Notes under the pieces: model-generated
The model's database searches: none
What the model was told of the DNA's origin: nothing
What the model saw: the letters and a program-made list of their open reading frames with translations, nothing else
Shown: positions 15,774 through 23,618 of the stretch, in pieces
Position numbering within the stretch: the first letter of the stretch is position 1
Layout of the letters: each line of letters begins with the position of its first letter
Made by a program: the position numbers and the translations under genes
DNA from: an uncultured Allobaculum sp.
GTDB lineage: Bacteria > Bacillota_I > Bacilli_A > Erysipelotrichales > Erysipelotrichaceae
Assembly (NCBI GenBank): GCA_910577085.1
Contig: CAJTLE010000011.1
Coordinates: forward strand, 1-36,857
DNA: 36,857 bases
Direction of reading: 5' to 3'

Positions 15774-16766
15774 ATGGCAGATAATAAAAGACTTTACTCG
15801 ATTCTCGGGCTGACTCCAGACGCCGATGACAAAGCCATTAAAAAGGCATACCGGAAACTGGCGATGAAGTATCACCCTGACGTGAATAAAGACGCAGGCG
15901 CAGAAGATAAATTTAAAGAAATCAACCTGGCCCACGAGACGCTTTCCAACCCGGAGCGGCGGGCACTTTATGATAAATACGGTGAGATTTCCCTTGATCC
16001 AAACTTCAATGAAGATATGTATAACGCCCAGAGAGGATTTGGCGGCTTTGGAAATGGCGGCTTCTCCTATTCTGGCGATGGTGCAGGCTTTGACTTCTCC
16101 GATCTGTTCGGCGGAGGCGGAAGCAGCTTTGGTGGATTTGGAGGCTTTGGCGGCGGCAATGGCGGCTTCAGTTTTGAAGACCTCTTTGGCAGACAGAGCA
16201 GCCAGTCTCATGAATATCCGGCAAAAGGTGAAGACCTTCATGGAAACATTACGATCGACTTTATGGAAGCGGCCAAAGGCGGCACCGAAACTCTCACCTT
16301 CAATGTAACGGAACCAGGTCCTAACGGTACTCGTGTCAGCAAGCCTCTCACACTGGAAGTTAAGATCCCGGCTGGTATCCGTGAAGGCCAGAAGATCCGT
16401 ATTCCTGGCAAAGGTGAACCAGGTGTATTTGGCGGACCGGCAGGCGACCTCTATCTTGAAGTCAATATCAAACCTGACCAGACCTTTACCCGTGACAATC
16501 TGGATATCATCGTTGAAGTCAGTGTGGACTGCGTTACGGCAGCTCTTGGCGGAACAATTGATGTTCCAACCCTCGATGGCACAGTAGAAATGAAAGTACC
16601 AGCTGGTATTCAGTCTGGCCAGAAACTGCGTCTGAAAGGCAAAGGTATCGCTTCTTCTAAAGGTACTGGTGACGAATATGCGAAGATCCGCATCACAGTT
16701 CCAAAACCACTTACCGACGAACAGCGCGAACTCTTTGAAAAATTACGTGACCTTCAACAGAAATAA
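15774..16766 (+). CDS. DnaJ-like co-chaperone without zinc domain (CbpA type, class B)
   Basis: 330 residues from ATG 15774, which has AAAGGA at good spacing; upstream codons to 15660 have no J-domain homology. The J domain (about 5-70) keeps HPD (34-36) and has KKAYRKLAMKYHPD. It is followed by a very Gly/Phe-rich tract (about 85-145, GGFGG repeats), no CxxCxGxG motifs, and the two C-terminal domains (about 160-330, GDLYLEVNIKPD and RLKGKGIASSKGTGDEY). This is the CbpA/DjlA-independent class B architecture, a likely paralogue of the adjacent dnaJ. A CIRCE-like operator upstream suggests HrcA control; a strong terminator follows at 16798. Confidence 0.92.
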   Translation: MADNKRLYSILGLTPDADDKAIKKAYRKLAMKYHPDVNKDAGAEDKFKEINLAHETLSNPERRALYDKYGEISLDPNFNEDMYNAQRGFGGFGNGGFSYSGDGAGFDFSDLFGGGGSSFGGFGGFGGGNGGFSFEDLFGRQSSQSHEYPAKGEDLHGNITIDFMEAAKGGTETLTFNVTEPGPNGTRVSKPLTLEVKIPAGIREGQKIRIPGKGEPGVFGGPAGDLYLEVNIKPDQTFTRDNLDIIVEVSVDCVTAALGGTIDVPTLDGTVEMKVPAGIQSGQKLRLKGKGIASSKGTGDEYAKIRITVPKPLTDEQRELFEKLRDLQQK

Positions 16767-16797
16767 GCCCCAACGCTTCATGTCAATTTGATCTCTC

Positions 16798-16835
16798 AAC
16801 AGCCGAACGCGACATTCTCCGTTCGGCTGTTTTTC
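16798..16835 (+). terminator. Intrinsic terminator after the second J-domain gene
   Basis: Perfect 12-bp stem AACAGCCGAACG/CGTTCGGCTGTT (16798-16809, 16820-16831) followed by TTT. Confidence 0.9.
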
Positions 16836-16859
16836 AATTCGACATCAATCAGACAGAGG

Positions 16860-16889
16860 ATGCCAATCTTAGAGGCAATCCGCTATAAT
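16860..16889 (+). promoter_or_regulatory. Promoter of the 306-aa membrane protein gene
   Basis: ATGCCA (16860-16865), 18-bp spacer, perfect TATAAT (16884-16889); start codon 24 bp downstream. Confidence 0.55.
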
Positions 16890-16912
16890 AACCGGGATAC
16901 GAGGTGAACAAA

Positions 16913-17833
16913 ATGGACGAAAACAAAAATCAGGTTCCAAACGAGAAACCTGTTGAACCAAACGAATCAAACAACGATGTTGTCGAAACCGTCGAAATCG
17001 TTGAACAAGAAATCATCACCCCTGCTCAGACTGAAGCGAAAGCTTCGGACGATCAGAGCAGTCAGGATGATGGCGTAAAAGAACTGGCCGGCTATGGAAA
17101 AGAAGCTCCACTGGAAGGGGAAGTGATCGACTCTGTTCCAAGCACTGGAGATGCAGATGTTGAAGTCGTAGATCCAGAAGTGGTTGCCAGTGTGGATAAC
17201 CAGATCAAAGATCTGATGAAAAAATACAAGATGTCCATGTGGGCTTTAGTTGCCTGCATTGTTGTCTATCTGCTTTTCCTGTTTATCATCAAAACGGCCT
17301 ACAGCACATGGATTGTTTTAGGCGTGTGCGTTGTGATGATCGGAATTGCGGTGTATAACACCAAAATCTCCCGTCAGGTCCAGAAACTTGCGGTAGAAAA
17401 ACGCCGCCTGACTCATCCAAATGAAGCCGCTGCCCCACAGCAGGCTCAGGGTGGCCTGACCGGTAAATCTACAGCCGGGGCTCCGGTTGGTGAACTGGAT
17501 TCCAGCCAGCCAATCGTGGCCAATGCCACTTCTTTAAACGATCTGCCAAAGCAGTACACAGTTCTTGATGACGTTGAATTCAGCGATGGCCAGCGGGCAG
17601 CCAATGTGGTTGTTTCCCCATATGGAATTGCGGTTGTCGGCAGTGAAGATCTGCGTCCGGAAATGGAAGCAATCCTTCAGGAAGATGGTCTGGAAGATGT
17701 TCCAGTTGCCTACTACAACCCGGATGAAGAAGTCAGCAGTCTTGCTGAAAAGATCCAGGAAGACAAAATGGTTGTTCTCGATGAAAACAAAATCATGACT
17801 CTTCTGTTAAAACTGACAGGTCTTAAACGCTAG
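16913..17833 (+). CDS. Uncharacterised membrane-anchored protein with acidic N-terminus
   Basis: 306 residues from ATG 16913, chosen because GAGGTGA ends 6 bp upstream; the GTG at 16904 lies inside that ribosome site. The first 100 residues are Glu/Asp/Val-rich and probably disordered. Two transmembrane helices follow (about 112-132 and 137-155: WALVACIVVYLLFLFII and WIVLGVCVVMIGIAVY). A charged linker leads to a C-terminal soluble domain of about 90 residues (LDDVEFSDGQRAANVVVSP to LLLKLTGLKR). I do not recognise a family; the C-terminal domain slightly recalls NERD-like nuclease-related folds but no catalytic motif is clear. It has its own promoter and terminator. Confidence 0.75.
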   Translation: MDENKNQVPNEKPVEPNESNNDVVETVEIVEQEIITPAQTEAKASDDQSSQDDGVKELAGYGKEAPLEGEVIDSVPSTGDADVEVVDPEVVASVDNQIKDLMKKYKMSMWALVACIVVYLLFLFIIKTAYSTWIVLGVCVVMIGIAVYNTKISRQVQKLAVEKRRLTHPNEAAAPQQAQGGLTGKSTAGAPVGELDSSQPIVANATSLNDLPKQYTVLDDVEFSDGQRAANVVVSPYGIAVVGSEDLRPEMEAILQEDGLEDVPVAYYNPDEEVSSLAEKIQEDKMVVLDENKIMTLLLKLTGLKR

Positions 17834-17932
17834 GCAAGTCAGAATCAAAACACGCAGAGAGACCTGAAACGATATCTGTTCCCTGAATCGAAACCGATCT
17901 CTCAATCGAATGTCTTAATTGAAACCAAAAAC

Positions 17933-17975
17933 AAAGGCGCAGCCTCGACAGAATTCTGTCGAAGTCGCGCCTTTT
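17933..17975. terminator. Bidirectional terminator
   Basis: AAAGGCGC/GCGCCTTT outer stem enclosing the 18-bp palindrome TCGACAGAATTCTGTCGA, with A- and T-tracts on both sides. It sits between the 306-aa gene (+) and the convergent membrane gene (-). Confidence 0.85.
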
Positions 17976-18034
17976 GTGCGTTTCCTGTATTTTATGTGTT
18001 TCATGCTTTTGGAGAAAGGAGAAAGCCTTTCTAC

Positions 18035-18097
18035 CTGTTATCTGTTATCTGTTATCTGTTATCTGTTATCTGTTATCTGTTATCTGTTATCTGTTAC
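18035..18097. repeat. Heptanucleotide tandem repeat (CTGTTAT, 8 copies plus variant)
   Basis: Eight perfect CTGTTAT units (18035-18090) and a ninth variant CTGTTAC (18091-18097). The stop codon of the minus-strand membrane protein (18096-18094) lies in the last variant unit, so the array is its immediate 3' untranslated region. Copy number probably varies between strains. Confidence 0.92.
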
Positions 18098-18963
18098 TTG
18101 TTACTGGAGCCGGAGTTTGAAGAAGCAGACTTGGACGCTTCGGATTCCGCTTTGGCTTCGGATTCCGCTTTGGCTTTGGCTGCCCGCTTGGCCTGACGTT
18201 CCTTTTCGTATTCTTCCAGTTCTTTGAGATATTCCGGATCTTCCTGAGGTTCGTTGGTTTCGGATTTATACAGCATCGACCAGTCGATCTGATCTTTCAG
18301 CCACCAGGCAGTAACACCGGCTGCAACGATCATCAAAACCATCAAAATCCATCTTGGCAGATTCCAGAGGGTATACCAGCAGGAACCGACATACAGAAGT
18401 AAGAAGACTTCCAGAGCATAAGCACCAAGCTGCAGATATTTTTTCTTTTCCATGGCTTTGCCAAACTGGCAGCCCATGCCCGCAAACAGAACCAGAATGC
18501 ACATCGCTTCACCCAGGGCGTACCATAGGCCGCCAATCTGAGCCGGATCAATATCAGCGGAGGTGCTTGAAAGCAGGGAGCTCAGGCCGATAAAACCGAC
18601 AAATAAGGCTTCGTAGGCAAACCCCTGTTCAAAGCCAAAGACAACGGCTTTTGAAGACAGGAAGTTGTTCTGTAAGTGGAAGCGGAAAGCCACCCAGTTG
18701 AGCAGCGTTAAAAGCAGCGCAAAAACGATCGAGTAGACCAGGTTAAACAGCGCTTCATTGTTGATCAATGAAATAAACCAGTCGGACTGGATAAAAAGCA
18801 GTGGCAGAATCAGACGCACTGCAACAAGCGTCGTAATCATTTCCAGAATACCGAAGACAATCGGGCGCCAGCCGTTATCTTTGATATAGGTATAGGACAC
18901 GGTCATCACAAACGGAACCACCAGGGTCAGGATGACCAGAATGATCTGAGAAAACAGGACCAT
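18094..18963 (-). CDS. Polytopic membrane protein, possibly YhfC-like
   Basis: 289 residues from ATG 18963; AAGGAAAGG lies 12 bp upstream, and codons further upstream to 19131 do not look coding. About seven hydrophobic helices cover residues 1-230, including MVLFSQIILVILTLVVPFVM at the N-terminus. The motif GFEQGFAYEALFVGFIG recalls the glycine/glutamate helix of YhfC (a putative intramembrane metalloprotease family), but the match is loose. The cytoplasmic tail of about 55 residues is Lys/Glu/Ala/Ser-rich with repeated AKAESE units and ends at a heptanucleotide repeat. It is monocistronic, with an extended -10 at 19013. Function unknown. Confidence 0.7.
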   Translation of the reverse strand: MVLFSQIILVILTLVVPFVMTVSYTYIKDNGWRPIVFGILEMITTLVAVRLILPLLFIQSDWFISLINNEALFNLVYSIVFALLLTLLNWVAFRFHLQNNFLSSKAVVFGFEQGFAYEALFVGFIGLSSLLSSTSADIDPAQIGGLWYALGEAMCILVLFAGMGCQFGKAMEKKKYLQLGAYALEVFLLLYVGSCWYTLWNLPRWILMVLMIVAAGVTAWWLKDQIDWSMLYKSETNEPQEDPEYLKELEEYEKERQAKRAAKAKAESEAKAESEASKSASSNSGSSNK

Positions 18964-19012
18964 AAGACAAATCGTTACCTTTCCTTGCGGTCTGAAACCG
19001 CAGTTAATCCTC

Positions 19013-19021
19013 ATTATAACA
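19013..19021 (-). promoter_or_regulatory. Extended -10 promoter of the YhfC-like gene
   Basis: On the minus strand TGTTATAAT (extended -10, perfect TATAAT) lies about 50 bp before the start codon. No clear -35. Confidence 0.45.
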
Positions 19022-19194
19022 TCTGATTTTTTGCATACGAGAGGGGATTTTTGCCTGTCGGTGGTCGTGAGTGGAAAACGGGAAACAGGAAGAAATTCAA
19101 AACTGACCGAAAATGATAAAAAATCACCCAAAGAAAAAGCGCTTGTGAAAGGTCAGAAATTCTCTTTTGTTGGTTTTGCGCTATGCTTGTGAGC

Positions 19195-20142
19195 ATGAGG
19201 AAAAATTCAAAGATGCAAAAAAGCGGTGGAAACGACCGCTTCTCTTTATGGTTTGGGGCGCTGTTTTGCTGCGCACTGTGGGGTCTGGCTCCCCCGTTGA
19301 TTAAAACAGGGTATTCGATCATGCAGATTGAATCGACCAGTTCGATTATCCTGTTTGCAGGTCTTCGCTTCTTTCTGGCCGGGGTGATGGTGATTGCCTG
19401 GAGCAGTCTCAAAGAAAAACACTTTGTCCGCCCGCAGAAAAAAGACATCAGGCCGATTCTGGTTCTGGCCTGCTTTCAGACATTTGGTCAATACGTTTTC
19501 TACTATCTTGGCGGGGCTCACTCCACGGGCATGATGATGTCGGTTTTAAGTGGATTGGGAGCCTTGTTCGAGCTGATTTTATCCTGCTGGCTGTTCAGAC
19601 TGGAGAAAATGACCCCGTTGAAATTCATCGGCTGTCTGATTGGTTTTGCGGGCATTCTGGTCATGAACTATACCGCCGGTGGATTTACATTCAGTCTCAA
19701 TGGCGAAGGAGTACTGGTGCTTTCCCAGATCTGCGCGGCCATCTCGGCAATTTTCATTCAGATCTTCTCCCGGAAGTCGAGTCCAGTTCTGCTTTCGGGC
19801 TGGCAGTTTACAATTGGCGGCCTTGCGATGATTGGGGTCAGCTTTCTGATCGGTCATCCTGTAATTCACTGGAATGGAGTGGGTGTGCTGATCTTATTGA
19901 TGCTTGGCTTTGTTTCGGCTGGTGCCTATACGTTATGGGGTGTTCTGCTTTCCAAATGGCCGGTTTCCAGTGTTGCGGTCTTTGGGTGCACCATCGGTCT
20001 GTTTGGCGTTCTGTTCTCCGCGCTGTTCTTACATGAGGCGTTAAGTCTTCGGATCGCAATGGGTGCGATCTTGATGAGTGCCGGCATTCTGGTCGTTAAT
20101 CTGAAAACTCAGAAGCTGGAAATCAAAGCACAGACAAACTGA
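19195..20142 (+). CDS. EamA/DMT-superfamily permease
   Basis: About 315 residues with ten predicted helices in two EamA repeats: the first from FGALFCCALWGLAPPLIKTGY, the second from LVLSQICAAISAIFIQIFS. Conserved features are the W-G-x-x-P near the first helix and GALFELILSCWLFRLEKMTPLKFIG at the end of the first repeat. EamA members move amino acids, metabolites or nucleotide sugars; the substrate here is unknown. The start is uncertain: ATGs at 19183, 19195 and 19213 are all in frame, and the last has a weak GAGG 12 bp upstream. A -10-like TATGCT (19182) sits 7 bp before 19195. It is monocistronic, with a terminator at 20193. Confidence 0.85.
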   Translation: MRKNSKMQKSGGNDRFSLWFGALFCCALWGLAPPLIKTGYSIMQIESTSSIILFAGLRFFLAGVMVIAWSSLKEKHFVRPQKKDIRPILVLACFQTFGQYVFYYLGGAHSTGMMMSVLSGLGALFELILSCWLFRLEKMTPLKFIGCLIGFAGILVMNYTAGGFTFSLNGEGVLVLSQICAAISAIFIQIFSRKSSPVLLSGWQFTIGGLAMIGVSFLIGHPVIHWNGVGVLILLMLGFVSAGAYTLWGVLLSKWPVSSVAVFGCTIGLFGVLFSALFLHEALSLRIAMGAILMSAGILVVNLKTQKLEIKAQTN

Positions 20143-20192
20143 TTGGCTGAAAAACTTACAGAAATGCATTTGCTTACAAGAATCAAAAGAAC

Positions 20193-20234
20193 AACCAGTC
20201 TGGTCTTTTTCATCAGGATCGGACTGGTTTTCTT
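20193..20234 (+). terminator. Terminator after the EamA permease
   Basis: AACCAGTC (20193-20200) / GACTGGTT (20222-20229), 8-bp stem with a 21-nt loop and a T-rich tail. Confidence 0.65.
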
Positions 20235-20241
20235 TTCTTTT

Positions 20242-20622
20242 TCAGGTCGTTTGTTCGTTACAATGAAGCTGAGAAAAAAGCGGCAACTCTTGTGCCTGGT
20301 AGCAATCTAGCAGCGATCTGGCAGCCAGGGAAAATACAGAATTGATTTCTGTGCAGGGACAGCGGACAAGTTGTAGATGGATATCCGAATGGATCAATGG
20401 AGATTCAAATGTTTCTTTCCAGGATCTGGTCAGTGAAATCTGACGATACAGGATCCAGTCCTCTCCAGCAATATAAGGAAAGAGCCGCCGCGCTTTGAAT
20501 TGAAAACAGACGTTCGGAAATATGGGAACGAAGAATACGAAGAGAATCCCAGACTGTCCAGCTTCATGATGATTGTCAGATCTAGATTCATGAAGACCGT
20601 TGTGTAAAGAGCCATGGACCAA
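20242..20622 (-). CDS. Doubtful hypothetical ORF
   Basis: 126 codons on the minus strand fill an otherwise empty 520-bp gap. The later part (FKARRLFPYIAGEDWILYRQ) has plausible composition, but the ATG has no ribosome binding site, the N-terminal 30 residues look random, and I recognise no family. It may be a remnant of a gene, or accidental. Confidence 0.2.
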   Translation of the reverse strand: MVHGSLHNGLHESRSDNHHEAGQSGILFVFFVPIFPNVCFQFKARRLFPYIAGEDWILYRQISLTRSWKETFESPLIHSDIHLQLVRCPCTEINSVFSLAARSLLDCYQAQELPLFSQLHCNEQTT

Positions 20623-20664
20623 AAGGTTTGGATGGTTTTGTGGAGTTCTGGAAAGGAGCAGGTC

Positions 20665-21567
20665 ATGCGAATCCTTCGAAAATATTTAGGACTGCTGATG
20701 AGTTTTGTGCTCAGTCTGTCTTTGCTTGCGGGATGTGCAGATGAACACGCGGTGTTAGTGGGCGTCAGTGATGAAGCCCATATCCAGATTATTGGCTATA
20801 TGGTCCGGGAACTGGCAGCGCGTAAGGGAATTGAATGCCAGATGCGGGAAACGGGAAGCGGCATCGCCAATGTGCAGCCGGCGCTGGAAAATGGCTGCCT
20901 GCAGATTGGGATTGAATTTACAGAATCGGCCTGGCGCAATGTTTTGCAGAAGAAAGAATCTTATCATGCCGGTGATCTTGGTGTTTTGCAGAGTGACTAC
21001 AAGAAACTTGGGCTGTCCTGGTACAACCTGCCGATGGTCAAGGACCATTACACGCTGGCGATATCCCGCAGACTGATGCTCAATGAGGACATCAATACAC
21101 TTTCGGATCTGCTTGAAGTCGATGATCAGCTGACCATTGGCGCCCCAACAATTTTCTTTGAAGACTCGACGGGCTATCCATATCTGCAAAGCGAATATGG
21201 CTTTGACTTTGCTTCGACCAGCAACCTGCCAGAAGATGGTCTGGTGCAGGCTCTGCTGGATCGAAAGGTGGATGTGATTCCGGCCCATTCGATCGATGGC
21301 TATGTCAATAAGGCAGAACTCGTGATTCTGGAAGATGACCTGGGTGTGCGCGAGGATATGACGGCAGGCATTGTCATCACGAAGGCTGCTTTGAAGGCTC
21401 ATCCGGAACTGGCACAGATTGCCAAGTCCATTGCGGCGGCTTTAACGGACAGCCAGCTGGCTGTTCTGGCCAGCGGGGTGGCTTCAGATCTTTTTACTGC
21501 CCAGCAGGCAGCGCTGATGCTTTTAAAATCAAAGAATCTCATTGTAGAAAAACCAATGACGGCTTAA
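20665..21567 (+). CDS. Osmoprotectant/glycine-betaine-type ABC substrate-binding lipoprotein (OpuAC-like), orphan
   Basis: 300 residues from ATG 20665 (AAAGGAG upstream; the in-frame ATG at 20614 would disrupt the signal peptide). The lipoprotein signal has a hydrophobic core LMSFVLSLSLLAGC with lipidated C24. The mature part follows the type II periplasmic-binding fold of OpuAC/OsmF/ProX proteins: VGVSDEAHIQIIGYMVRELA, then GCLQIGIEFTESAW where the family has a TEYTGT-like segment, KKLGLSWYNLP, and DRKVDVIPAHSIDG near the hinge. It would capture betaine, choline or a related cation for an ABC importer, but no ATPase or permease gene is adjacent. A terminator and LacI-like palindromes follow. 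Confidence 0.85.
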   Translation: MRILRKYLGLLMSFVLSLSLLAGCADEHAVLVGVSDEAHIQIIGYMVRELAARKGIECQMRETGSGIANVQPALENGCLQIGIEFTESAWRNVLQKKESYHAGDLGVLQSDYKKLGLSWYNLPMVKDHYTLAISRRLMLNEDINTLSDLLEVDDQLTIGAPTIFFEDSTGYPYLQSEYGFDFASTSNLPEDGLVQALLDRKVDVIPAHSIDGYVNKAELVILEDDLGVREDMTAGIVITKAALKAHPELAQIAKSIAAALTDSQLAVLASGVASDLFTAQQAALMLLKSKNLIVEKPMTA

Positions 21568-21579
21568 AACTAAAGCGGG

Positions 21580-21592
21580 TGAAACGTTTTCA
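21580..21592. promoter_or_regulatory. LacI-type palindrome 1
   Basis: TGAAACGTTTTCA, with the AAACGTTT core typical of LacI/MalR/CcpA sites, immediately after the betaine-binding gene. Its exact reverse complement occurs at 21758-21770. Confidence 0.4.
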
Positions 21593-21595
21593 AAA

Positions 21596-21623
21596 ATCCG
21601 GTCAATCGAGGCCGGTTTTTTTT
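21596..21623 (+). terminator. Terminator after the betaine-binding gene
   Basis: CCGG (21598-21601) / CCGG (21612-21615) stem followed by eight T residues. The stem is short but the T-run is strong. Confidence 0.6.
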
Positions 21624-21757
21624 GTGGGCAGTCTATGATGAGAGTAAGAAAAATTGAGCATTTAAATTGAGAGGCGCCAAATTGATGCTCTTGCCCCTTT
21701 AAAAAGACACGGAAAAAGGCCGGTAAAACATACAAAAATAATCTGCATGCCATTGGA

Positions 21758-21770
21758 TGAAAACGTTTCA
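21758..21770. promoter_or_regulatory. LacI-type palindrome 2
   Basis: TGAAAACGTTTCA, reverse complement of the site at 21580, 178 bp away. The pair could support DNA looping by the LacI regulator encoded downstream (25948) or by CcpA. Confidence 0.4.
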
Positions 21771-21894
21771 AGATTAAAAAGCGGAGAAGTATTATAGCGA
21801 AAAAATCCACATGGACAAGCAGAGTTTTTGTTGTGCAACAAATGCCATACGATGCGCAACAGATATTTTTGCCCTGCCGCAATCTATGCAACAT

Positions 21895-21921
21895 AAAAGC
21901 CCGCATCTAGCGGGCTTTTCT
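21895..21921. terminator. Intrinsic terminator in malE upstream region
   Basis: Perfect stem AAAAGCCCGC/GCGGGCTTTT (21895-21904, 21910-21919), loop ATCTA; symmetric A/T tracts allow either direction. No gene is visible immediately upstream, so it may end a small RNA or act as an insulator. Confidence 0.8.
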
Positions 21922-22041
21922 TATGCTTAAGCGGACAAATAATCTAATAAAGATTAGATCAGCTCGACCGCAATTTATGGTGCAAATGACTTGCACCAAA
22001 TTCTTGCCATAATGTTTTGACAAGGAACGGTAGAAAAGTGT

Positions 22042-22055
22042 TGAAAGCGTTAAAA
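22042..22055. promoter_or_regulatory. cre-like catabolite control site
   Basis: TGAAAGCGTTAAAA matches the Firmicutes cre consensus TGWAANCGNTNWCA at all constrained positions but one. It is about 130 bp upstream of the malE -10. Confidence 0.45.
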
Positions 22056-22187
22056 ATGAAAACGGAAACATCGGAATTTTGTGGTGCGAATTCATAATTC
22101 AAATGGGATTGGTTGTGCAACAGTGAAGAAGGTGGTTTCAAAAAAAAGCGGAAAACGATCTGAAATGGTAGCACTTCCGAGGAATAT

Positions 22188-22196
22188 TGCTATAAT
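22188..22196 (+). promoter_or_regulatory. malE promoter (extended -10)
   Basis: TGCTATAAT: TG extension plus perfect TATAAT. The -35 is poor (GTAGCA), which suggests an activator or TG-dependent recognition. Transcription start would be near 22203, inside or next to the palindrome GTTTGCGAAAC. Confidence 0.6.
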
Positions 22197-22268
22197 CAAA
22201 ACAGAACAAGTTTGCGAAACAAGCCGGTGCGACAGTGAAAACCGGTATGCAAACGATTAGGAGGATAT

Positions 22269-23618
22269 ATGAAAAATTGGCAGAAATTTGCTTCTGCGGC
22301 AGTGATCGGCGCAATGGCTCTGGCAGGATGCTCCAGCTCCAGCTCTGGCTCCGAAACAACAAGCTCTACAGCTGGTGGTGAATCCACAGCAGCAGCTGGT
22401 GACGCTTCTAAAGGATCTGTCTACTACCTCAACTTCAAACCTGAAGCTGATGCTGCATGGCAGGAAATGGCTAAAAAGTACTCTGAAGAAAAGGGTATCG
22501 AAGTTAAAGTTGTAACTGCTGCAAGCGGTAACTACGAAACTACTCTGATGTCTGAAATGGGTAAGAGCGGTGCTCCAACTCTGTTCCAGGTAAACGGACC
22601 TGTAGGTCTGAAAAACTGGGAAGACTATGCATACAACCTGTATGGCACTCCAGTCTTCGATCAGCTGACAAGTGATGACTATGCATTATACATTGGCGAC
22701 AAAGCTGATAATGATGTAGCTGCAATCGCTTATGCAATCGAATCTTACGGTATCATCGTCAACACTGAACTGCTCAGCAAAGCTGGCTACACAGTAGATG
22801 ACATCAAATCTTTCGAAGACCTGAAGAAAGTTGCTGACGACATTCAGTCCCGTAAAGATGAACTCGGATTTGCTGCCTTCACTTCCGCTGGTATGGACGG
22901 CTCTTCCGACTGGCGTTTCAAAACTCACCTGGCCAACATGCCTCTTTACTTCGAATATCAGGACGATGGCGTAACTGATAAAGAAGAACTCGAAGGAACT
23001 TATCTGCCTAACTACCGTCAGATCTTTGATCTGTACATCACAGACTCCACAACTCCTGGTGCTGACCTGGCTTCCAAGACTGCTGATGACAGTGAACGTG
23101 AATTCACTTCCGGCCAGGCTGTATTCTTCCAGAACGGTTCCTGGGAATACACTAACCTGATCGACAACGGCATGACTGACGAACAGATCACAATGATCCC
23201 GATCTACATTGGTGCTGGCGACGAAGCAAACCAGGGTCTGACTACTGGTACTGAAAACTACTGGGTAGTTAACAAAGAAGCAAGCGCTGACGATATCGCT
23301 GCTACTCTTGAATTCATGGATTGGTTAGTAACTTCTGATGAAGGTACAGCATTCATGGCTGATGACCTCGGTCTGACTATCCCATTCAAAGATGCAAAAC
23401 CATCTCCAAACGTATTCGTTCAGGAAGATATCAAACTGACTGAAGACGGCAAAACTCCAGTATCCTGGAACTTCACAACTATGCCTTCCGAAGAATGGAA
23501 GAACGGTTTAGGTTCTGCTCTGACTGCTTATGCTGCTGACCCAACTGACGAAAACTGGGACAAAGTTAAAGAAGCATTCGTTGACAACTGGAAGACAGAA
23601 AAAGAACTTGCTCAGTAA
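22269..23618 (+). CDS. ABC transporter sugar-binding lipoprotein (family 1, maltodextrin-type)
   Basis: 449 residues. Lipoprotein signal MKNWQKFASAAVIGAMALAGC with lipidated C21, then a Ser/Thr/Ala-rich linker to about residue 48. The mature family-1 binding fold begins at SVYYLNFKPEADAAWQEMAK. TLFQVNG, YGIIVNTELLSKAGYT and GQAVFFQNGSWEY are typical segments. Strong codon bias suggests high expression. Start: ATG at 22269 after AGGAGG. It heads a set with two permeases, a LacI regulator and malQ, hence the malto-oligosaccharide assignment; substrate cannot be proven from sequence. A 627-bp structured spacer separates it from the first permease, consistent with higher expression of the binding protein. 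Confidence 0.85.
   Translation: MKNWQKFASAAVIGAMALAGCSSSSSGSETTSSTAGGESTAAAGDASKGSVYYLNFKPEADAAWQEMAKKYSEEKGIEVKVVTAASGNYETTLMSEMGKSGAPTLFQVNGPVGLKNWEDYAYNLYGTPVFDQLTSDDYALYIGDKADNDVAAIAYAIESYGIIVNTELLSKAGYTVDDIKSFEDLKKVADDIQSRKDELGFAAFTSAGMDGSSDWRFKTHLANMPLYFEYQDDGVTDKEELEGTYLPNYRQIFDLYITDSTTPGADLASKTADDSEREFTSGQAVFFQNGSWEYTNLIDNGMTDEQITMIPIYIGAGDEANQGLTTGTENYWVVNKEASADDIAATLEFMDWLVTSDEGTAFMADDLGLTIPFKDAKPSPNVFVQEDIKLTEDGKTPVSWNFTTMPSEEWKNGLGSALTAYAADPTDENWDKVKEAFVDNWKTEKELAQ

Larger units (their letters stand above)
21624..22268 (+). promoter_or_regulatory. Upstream control region of the maltodextrin transporter operon
   Basis: About 640 bp without a supported gene. It contains a LacI-type palindrome (21758), an intrinsic terminator (21895), a cre-like site (22042), the malE promoter (22188) and two further LacI-like half-palindromes in the leader: GTTTGCGAAAC at 22210-22220 near +1, and GCAAACGATTAG at 22249 against the ribosome site. 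A CCGGT/ACCGG hairpin lies between them. Open frames on the minus strand here look accidental. Confidence 0.5.

Noticed and set aside
21529..21906. 125-codon minus-strand frame upstream of malE
   Set aside because: It covers operators and terminators, lacks a ribosome site and starts inside a terminator arm.
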